Shown here: in pieces, positions 57,854-64,000 of the stretch
Layout: every line of letters starts with the position of its first letter
Numbering within the stretch: position 1 is the first letter of the stretch
Assembly: GCA_019096155.1 (NCBI GenBank)
Contig: JAHCVI010000001.1
Span: 3,720,001 to 3,784,000, forward strand
From: Staphylotrichum longicolle
Taxonomy: Eukaryota > Ascomycota > Sordariomycetes > Sordariales > Chaetomiaceae
DNA length: 64,000 nucleotides
Direction: 5' to 3'
Notes under the pieces: generated by a model
The model's database searches: none
Seen by the model: only the letters and a program-made list of their open reading frames with translations
Told to the model about the DNA's origin: nothing
Translations under genes and position numbers: made by a program

Positions 57854-58557
57854 TTACTCGAGCCTTGCACAACAGTCAGTGACCTTCGGAATGACGGATG
57901 CGCATGGGTGAGGAAGACAAACCTCTCAATCAGATGCAGCCCACTTGCTGTGTCCACAACCCCCGAGATCTCGCCAGCCTTCAGCGCAAACGCGGCATCC
58001 TCAAACTCCTTCTGCATGTCCCCCTGGCCAAAGTACCCCAGGTCGCCCTGCTTGCGCGCGCTGCTGCAGTCCGACTCGGTCAGGGCCAGCTGGCCGAGCG
58101 AGACCTCGCCGCTCTTGATGCGGCGCTCGTGGGCCTTGATGATGTCGAGGGCCTCCTCCTTGCTCCGGGTGATCTGGTTCTCGCGCCAGCTCGAGGGTCG
58201 GCGGCTGTCGCGGTGCTTGACGAGCAGGTGGGCGGCGCGGATCTTGCCCGGTTGGCGGTCCTCGCCGGTGCCTGCGGCGAGCCCCTTGTTGCTGTGGTAG
58301 GTCGCCATGTAGTTCTTGAGCTTCTCCGTGTCGGTCTCGGCGGGCGGCTCCCAGCGCGACACCTTCTCGACGGCGTTGAAGTAGTAGGGCAGGTTCTTGG
58401 ACTGGCTGTGGCGCACCTCCCAGTTCGGCGGGAGGCCGGTCTCGGATTGCTGGGGAGAGAACAGACGGGGGTCAGCAGAGGTTGATGGGAAGAGTAAACA
58501 AATGACTGTTCAATGTGATGCTATCGGGAGGTTGGATGCATCACTCACGTCGGCCAT
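57854..58557 (-). CDS. ESS1: Peptidyl-prolyl isomerase Ess1/Pin1 (parvulin)
   Basis: Predicted 181-aa nuclear isomerase. Exon 1 is only 9 nt (58557-58549, Met-Ala-Asp); exon 2 is 58449-57923; exon 3 is only 10 nt (57863-57854), giving the ending LIERLE-stop. Introns are 99 and 59 bp. The N-terminal WW domain (LPPNWEVR to YYFN to SRWEPP, about residues 8-40) binds phospho-Ser/Thr-Pro. The parvulin catalytic domain follows: IRAAHLLVKH, the basic phosphate-binding patch SRRPSSW, DCSSARKQGDLGYFG, M.KEFEDAAFAL and SGLHLIER. In yeast Ess1 acts on the RNA polymerase II C-terminal domain. The usual length is about 175-180 aa, so the model is complete. The fungal linker between WW and parvulin (residues 41-65) is longer than in human Pin1. 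Confidence 0.95.
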
Positions 58558-59873
58558 GGTTGCTTGTTTGTTGTCGATTGGAGCTGTTTACTTGGACCGC
58601 TTCAGGTTGCTTCTCCGCAGAGTAGAAACGAGACGGTAAAATGGACGGAGACAAAACAGAATAACCCGCAGCAGATCAACCTCGAATTCCCCCGATGACG
58701 CGCTTAGTATTTAAGTAGGGGTCGGCAGACAACAGGGTTGCAGTGATTGGCGATCGAAGCCTCTGGATGCGGAGTGCAGCAGGGCGGAAAGGCGGGGTGA
58801 TGGGACGGTGGTGGGGGTTCGGCGGGAACCTTGGCCTCCGTCCAGGTTTGTTTGGGTCAGTTTGGGCCAGTTTGGGCCAGGGCACAGTGTGAGCGTTGCA
58901 CTGAACCCCTGTTTCACTGGCCCGAGGGCAGCCATCCCGAGCCTGCGTCACCCCGTCACCTGTTCCATCTGGGGAGCAATCTATCTCCCGTCCATCACGG
59001 GGCCCGAAAACCAGATGGGTGTGTGGTATCGTCAGTGGAAGCCCGACGGGCAAATGGGTGTGCCTGACCACAAGGGCTGCGTCAGAGTCAACATCTCCAA
59101 GGGCAACGGCAGGATCAGAAGGATCTCACTCACAGTGCTCCCATGCAGCCACGACTGGTAAATATACGAGGAAGACTTGAATGTGCTGCTTATAATCCTT
59201 CTAGGGAAGTTAGAAAGCGCGTATTCCATACCTGAGTTTCGCAGCGGACGGAGCAAAGTCAGGCAGGCAAGAACTCCCGTCGACTCAAAGGGAGCGGCCA
59301 CCTGACAGGCGGGGTACGTACCGCGTGACTGGGAGCCGCAAATGGTTAGCGCCGTGGTGTGTGGATTTTTGAGTGGCGCATCTGATCTTCAGGAAGCGTT
59401 GCGCGGCAGAATGTCATCGCCTTCCATCGGTCACTTGAAAGGCTTCGCAAGCAGCACCTTCCAACAGTCGCCAGGCAACCTCTTGCTTCACACCTACTTC
59501 GTCCCTTCACTGCGGGTTCCATCTCCTTTCCTTCCCCACTGGCCGTTATCATAAAGGTAAACCTTTTAGGACTTTAGCACCCGGAAACTCACCCCGGAAC
59601 ACGTTTCTAGGGCCATCTCCCAGGTTTATCACACATCCCCTCCATCATCATTTGCAAGAGACATTTCCTTCCACCAGCCTTCCTCAGCACCAACTCATCA
59701 AGTTCCACCCAACATCCTCCAACCTGCACCCCAAAAAAGAACACCACCACCACCACCATCACCATCTTGCGTCGCCATCGCCATCGCCATCGCCCGCTTC
59801 AATCACCCACCTCGCGACTTGGGTTTATTCAACCAGTCAACCAAGCAACAGCTAATCCGCCGTCACCAGAGCA
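58558..59873. other. Divergent region between ESS1 and RPB9
   Basis: No gene in 1.3 kb. GTTTGGG(C/T)CA is repeated three times at 58850-58880. 59740-59790 contains (CAC)n and (CCATCG)n runs in the probable RPB9 leader. Confidence 0.45.
59741..59790. repeat. (CAC)n and (GCCATC)n microsatellites
   Basis: A CAC/CAT triplet run at about 59741-59764 followed by three GCCATC hexamers, 85-130 bp before the RPB9 start codon and probably in its 5' UTR. Confidence 0.75.
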
Positions 59874-61026
59874 ATGTCGTCGCCAGCAGCCTCTACGTCG
59901 GGCGACCGCAAGAAGCCGGCCGAGCAGATCACGTTCCGCTTCTGCTCCGAGTGCAGCAACATGCTGTACCCCAAGGAAGACGAAGTCGACCGCAAACTCA
60001 TGTTCACATGCCGCACCTGCAACTTTTCGGAGGAGGCGACCTCGTCGTGCATCTTCCGCAACACGATGAACAACGCCGCAGGCGAGACGGCCGGCGTGAC
60101 GCAGGACGTCGGCAGCGATCCTACGGTGGGTATTCATTCTCTTTCTCTTGATTCGGGACGCCGGGGTTCTGGCGCATCGGGCTTGTCAAACTCGTCGGCT
60201 TCGTCAACCACATCATCGGCGTGCGTCACTTCCTGTCTCGGCTGCGGCAACATGATCGTCTGCGAGACGTGCGGCGATCCGTTTTCTATGCTCCCTTCAG
60301 AGCCGGGCACGCCGGAGCTGGAGCTCGACGAGGCCAGCAGCACTATGGGATTCGATCAGGACGTCGACATGGACGACGACGATGAGCTCGATGTCGACCT
60401 CGACGACGTGGAGATTGTCTCGTGGACCGGCGAGAGCCTCGACGAGCTGGGCGCCTTGATGTCTCGCACCGAAGATTTCTTCGGGCTCCGGGACATAGAC
60501 CTTGGCCTGGAGGAGAAGGCAGAGAACATCCTTGTTGGCGCGGCTCTGAAGTCCTCAGTTGCCTCCGCTCTCGCCCAGGGTTAGGCTTCCTGATATGGGA
60601 TTGTGTCGGCACCTACAACGGTGCGAATCACTTTTGGACGACCTGAACGACGGACGACATGCACGACAGCGACACGACTCACGCATCTTGATCGATACAA
60701 CCATAATACGACATAGCATCATCGGGGTGGCAGCACAGCCCGGTGTTTAGGAGTCCCGGTTCAGAACACGGAAGGATTGGATGGCGGTTTTGTGTTATTC
60801 CAGGGGAGGGTCCATGGCTGACGATGATTCCTGCGCAGCTGCCAAGAAGCAAGCGGAGCTGTCCGGCTTGCAATCACCATGAGGCGGTCTTTTTCCAGTC
60901 GCAGCAGCGCAGCGCGGAAACGGGAATGGTGAGAAGCCCAACTCGAGGTCTAGGCCGACGCCGGGTTACTAACCGCACCAGAAACTGTTCTACGTCTGCT
61001 GCGAGTGCGGCAACATTTTCCAATAG
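59874..61026 (+). CDS. RPB9: RNA polymerase II subunit RPB9
   Basis: Predicted 128-aa subunit with two zinc ribbons. Exons are 59874-60125, 60839-60928 and 60982-61026. The N-terminal ribbon has C-x2-C pairs FCSECSNMLYP and FTCRTCNF; exon 1 ends VGSDPT, and exon 2 resumes LPRSKRSCPACNHHEAVFFQSQQR with ETGM; exon 3 gives LFYVCCECGNIF. This is the Rpb9/TFIIS-type second ribbon, complete with the Q-S-Q-Q-R..ETGM core. Rpb9 contributes to start-site choice and transcription fidelity. Oddly, intron 1 (60126-60838) is 713 bp, several times longer than neighbours, and the exon-1 frame stays open 153 codons into it, ending at 60582-60584. A read-through form would have 236 aa with an acidic tail replacing the second ribbon. 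Donor GTGGGT is moderate; the acceptor has a GGCTGACG branch site. Confidence 0.93.
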
Positions 61027-61476
61027 GGTTGTGGTCTTTTGCAGTTAACTTCCGCCTGGAGGATCATAAAGGGCTTTGGCACACTTTGGCGTTCAGCGAT
61101 AGGAAAGTCTTTACGGGGGATACGGGCTTTTGGGGCGCGGTGCAGCGTTTTCTCTAGGGTCAATACATACACAGATGTACTCGCCTGGCACAAGTCACCA
61201 GAACCGAGTTGTGGAGTTGTCTGTTTGCCGCTGTTGCATTTGTACAAGTAGTATACACGACGCCCAATAACGCCGTTTTGGTGCCCATCTTCTATGGTAC
61301 GTCTGGTGTGACGCACGGCGCCTGTCTCTCCCCGTTCTATCAAGCTCAACCGAAACTCGTCGAGTCTGCCCCAAGTCCAACCAAACCCAAACCAGGAGAA
61401 GCTCTCAGCACCGAGCCCACCCCTCCGGTGGTATCAGCGCTGCCCTCCTCAACCTCCAACTCTTTTCTTGCCCAAA
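61027..61476. other. Convergent 3' spacer
   Basis: No gene recognised in 450 bp between RPB9 (plus) and the mitochondrial ribosomal protein gene (minus). Confidence 0.45.
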
Positions 61477-61977
61477 TTACGCCTGCATGGGCGCCATGCT
61501 GAGAATCCTGCTCCACTTCTTCTTACGCAGCTCCTGTCCCACGACTCCGTTGATGCGCGAACCGATCGGGTCTCCGGACTTGTTGATCAGGACGCAGGCG
61601 TTGTCGTCGAACCGAACCACACTGCCGTCTCGCCGCTGCACCCTCTGCTTCGTCCGCACCACAATAGCATGCCGGATGTCGCCGCGTTTGACCTTGGGGC
61701 CCGAGGACGAGGCCATGCCCTCGGCCTGGGCGCCTCTCTGCTTCTGCACCACCACCACTATCCTGTCGCCTGTAGAGAAGCCGGTTAGCGTGTGGATCGA
61801 ACAGGGTCGGGCCCTTTCGTACCGATAGAGGCGTGTCTCTTTTGGCCGACGACCATGGCGCACTCGACGATGGCGGCGCCCGAGTTGTCGATGCAGTTAA
61901 GCATCGTCTGTGTTGCCGCGTGTCAGCGTGGGTCGGCGGCGTCGGTTAGAGGTCATACACACCTTTAGTTGAATCAT
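61477..61977 (-). CDS. MRPL38: Mitochondrial ribosomal protein uL14m
   Basis: Predicted 130-aa large-subunit protein. Exons are 61977-61963 (15 nt, MIQLK), 61907-61823 and 61769-61477, with introns of 55 and 53 bp. The sequence follows the uL14 pattern: MIQLKTMLNCIDNSGA, A..VECAMVVG, ASIGDRIVVVVQ, RGDIRHAIVVRTK, RRDGSVVRFDDNACVLIN and GDPIGSRINGVVGQELR. The single-domain length and eukaryotic introns indicate the nuclear-encoded mitochondrial protein (yeast Mrpl38), not cytosolic uL14 (Rpl23), whose sequence differs. As in other uL14m proteins no cleavable presequence is visible. It diverges from the SET9 gene. Confidence 0.92.
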
Positions 61978-63014
61978 CTTGGCTCGTCTGGCTGTGACAC
62001 GGCGCCTGCCCCGAGTGTTGATGTCCGTCTCGCAACCTCGAACGTTGAAAGCCCACCTCAGCTCTCGGCCAATGCCGGCCCGGAAAATTGTTCGCGGCTG
62101 GCGCGAAAGGGACTTGATTATGTAATTCAAGGCGGTGACTGCACCTCATCCAATAGGGACCGCTGCTGCAGGCCTTTTAAGCTCTGTGGATGTGGAGAGC
62201 CTTGGCGCTGCGCCTGCCCAATGGCCGTCACAGCGCAAAGCGGCTGTCGCATGGTCTCTGCTCTTCCCTCCCCTGCCGCTCGCCTAGCCCCCCAATTTCC
62301 CTGGCAACAGCGCATGAGAGGGGCTCAGATCTTGGACCATTCCATGCAATTCTCGACCACCTTCTTCTCCTTTTGGACTTGCACATGAACACCTCCAAGT
62401 CCCCAGGTCCCCCAAACTGAGAAGGTCGCACCATTCCCTCCCTCCCTCTCTTCACGACCTCGCTGCACCCACTCAATCACCTGCCACAACAACCCTGCAC
62501 CGTTATTTTGGGTGCCGGCCTGTTGTTGTTCTCCAGCGCATGACGACACAGCGAATCTGACGGACCGACGACAATCTGACACGACGACAATTTGCTCCGC
62601 AGCCTGGACGTAAGGGACTGTCCCGTGCAGCGGCCCATTCGCACCCCAATTGCAGCAGCAGGATTGCAGCAGGAGGCGGAGTGCAGCTGCCTTCACGTTC
62701 TGCGTCTGTTTCAGCTGTACGGCAGGTCCAACGGGCAGCTGGAAGTCGGTTCAGTGCGCCTGCCCTCAGGTTTTGGGCTGCAGGCGGAAGGCGGCAACGC
62801 TCCGTGATCTCACCTAAAAGCAAGAGCCGGGCATGGAAGGCTGAGAGAGGTCCCTTCGCCGCTTTGCGCATCCGCTCCTTTATATTCCCCGGCGCAGGTG
62901 GCCTGTTTTCTGCGAAAACCGACCCTCGTTCTCTCACGTTTCCGCTTCCCGTCACCATCTCTCAAATCCCCCCAAACAACACCTTACAGAATCACTCTCG
63001 ACCAACTCATCAAA
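61978..63014. other. Divergent promoter, uL14m and SET9
   Basis: No gene recognised in 1.04 kb. GCAGCAGGA-type repeats lie at 62650-62675. The last 120 bp before 63015 are C/A-rich leader sequence. Confidence 0.45.
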
Positions 63015-64000
63015 ATGCCTCGGACGCCAACCCCGGCGCCCAAAAGGCAGCAGTTGACCTATGCGCAGCTTTCTGCGTACGATGACATTCTGACTGACGG
63101 ACTCGTCGACCATGTGGGTTACGCGAGAAATCGGCTCGAGGTGCCGTAAAACTGACGATGAGCTCCAGGTTTATTACTGGACGACGATCCCGAAAAATCG
63201 GCCTTCATATCACGCTTCTCGCGGCATTCGGGAGGAGGAGATCACCAAACTCATCCAAACTCATCTGATTCTCGACCCAAATCTCAGCATCGCCGAGGAG
63301 AAGCTGTTGGCAACTGACGGCCTAAGGAAGTTTTTCAACTCGCTCAAAACGCCCAAGGAAAAGGAGGACTTCAAGGGCCACCTGCGACGCTACATGTCCA
63401 TCTATCTGCCCGACTGTCCGTTTGAGGTGAATGCGACAAACCGGTACACCATCGGCTCGTACGAAGCAAGCATCACGGCACGGCGGCTCATCCGACGCAA
63501 TGAGACCATCAAGTATCTGGCTGGGAGCCAGGTGACGGTGACACCAGCCGAGGAGGCTCAGCTGGCGCTGCGCAAGAAGGACTTTAGCCTGGTGGTCAGC
63601 AGCAGGAGTAAGCTGACCAGCTTGTTTATGGGGCCCGCGAGATTTGCCAACCACGACTGCGACGCAAATGCCAGGCTCGTTACGCGCGGCCAGGCAGGGA
63701 TCGAAATCATCGCATGCAGAGACATCGAGGTCGGCGAGGAGATTACCGTCACGTACAGCGAGAGTTATTTCGGAGAGGACAACTGCGAATGCCTCTGCCA
63801 AACATGCGAGAAGAACCTCAGAAACGGCTGGAAGCCCGTGGACGGCGCCGTGTCAGTCCATACGAGCATTGAGGAGGCACTGATTGCTGCGGCTGAGGGC
63901 TACTCGCTGCGCAGACGGAGGCGAGAGAATAGCGTTAGTGTCTCCGGATCTCGCGCCTCGTCCGTCACGCCCGACATTCGCCCGCGCATCTTGAAGACGC
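63015..64000 (+). CDS. set9: Histone H4-K20 methyltransferase SET9 (partial)
   Basis: The N-terminal part of a Suv4-20/Set9-type methyltransferase, cut by the window end. Exon 1 is 63015-63113; a 55-bp intron with an AACTGACG branch site leads to exon 2 from 63169, open to 64000. The pre-SET helical region (LSAYDDILTDGLVDHVYYWT) starts the protein. In the SET domain, ARFANHDCDANARLV is the family's version of the NHxC cofactor/pseudoknot motif, with EVGEEITVTYSESYFG completing the active site and CECLCQTCE the post-SET zinc cysteines. The family trimethylates histone H4 lysine 20; in fission yeast Set9 this mark supports the DNA-damage checkpoint. The Arg-rich, Ser-rich tail beginning at the window edge is usual for fungal Set9. 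The C-terminal end is not visible. Confidence 0.93.

Overview
The window is nuclear DNA of a filamentous ascomycete, most likely a Sordariomycete (Sordariales/Chaetomiaceae-like). Evidence: short introns of about 46-200 bp with GT-AG borders and CTRAC-type branch sites 10-20 nt before the acceptor, GC-rich third positions in coding exons, small exons of 9-39 nt, one intronless tRNA gene, and recognisable fungal orthologues (sulfur controller-2/Met30, Sfc1/AcuL, Ess1/Pin1, Rpb9, mitochondrial uL14, Set9, Gpi12, Sur1-like GT32). Exon borders were read by eye from reading frame, splice sites and family conservation; no alignment was run.

Layout. 0.3-1.5 kb: a small protein gene with an in-frame stop and a tRNA-Val(AAC). 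3.4-8.3 kb: three glycosylation/lipid-anchor genes (Sur1-like mannosyltransferase, GPI12 de-N-acetylase, nucleotide-sugar transporter). 8.9-14.7 kb: an FSH1 serine hydrolase with a repeat-filled intron, a coiled-coil/zinc-knuckle protein, a secreted Cys-rich protein and a second zinc-knuckle protein. 15.3-17 kb: an F-box-like gene. 17-21.8 kb: no credible gene. 21.8-23.4 kb: acyltransferase-3 membrane protein. 25.3-26.4 kb: a third zinc-knuckle protein. 26.4-30.3 kb: no credible gene. 30.3-32.7 kb: scon-2/MET30 F-box/WD40. 35.3-36.5 kb: mitochondrial succinate-fumarate carrier. 37.5-41.7 kb: a frameshifted cytochrome P450 divergent from an apparently intact sesquiterpene-synthase-type gene. 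42.2-48.2 kb: an F-box-like gene, a 12-bp satellite, and a divergent pair of fungal unknowns. 49.4-52.7 kb: a small membrane protein, a doubtful small gene and an augmin/HAUS3-like coiled-coil protein. 55.4-57.4 kb: an LrgB-like membrane protein with frame disruption. 57.8-64 kb: dense housekeeping genes (Pin1, RPB9, uL14m, SET9, the last cut by the window edge).

The most interesting points are: a 713-bp RPB9 intron holding a long open frame continuous with exon 1, which could give an alternative C-terminus; a C-x2-C-x11-C-x2-C module with a basic tail recurring in three otherwise unrelated proteins within 16 kb; a terpene synthase/P450 pair whose P450 is broken inside the ExxR motif; and several apparent single-base frame losses (P450, LrgB-like, perhaps others), which are either true decay or assembly indels.
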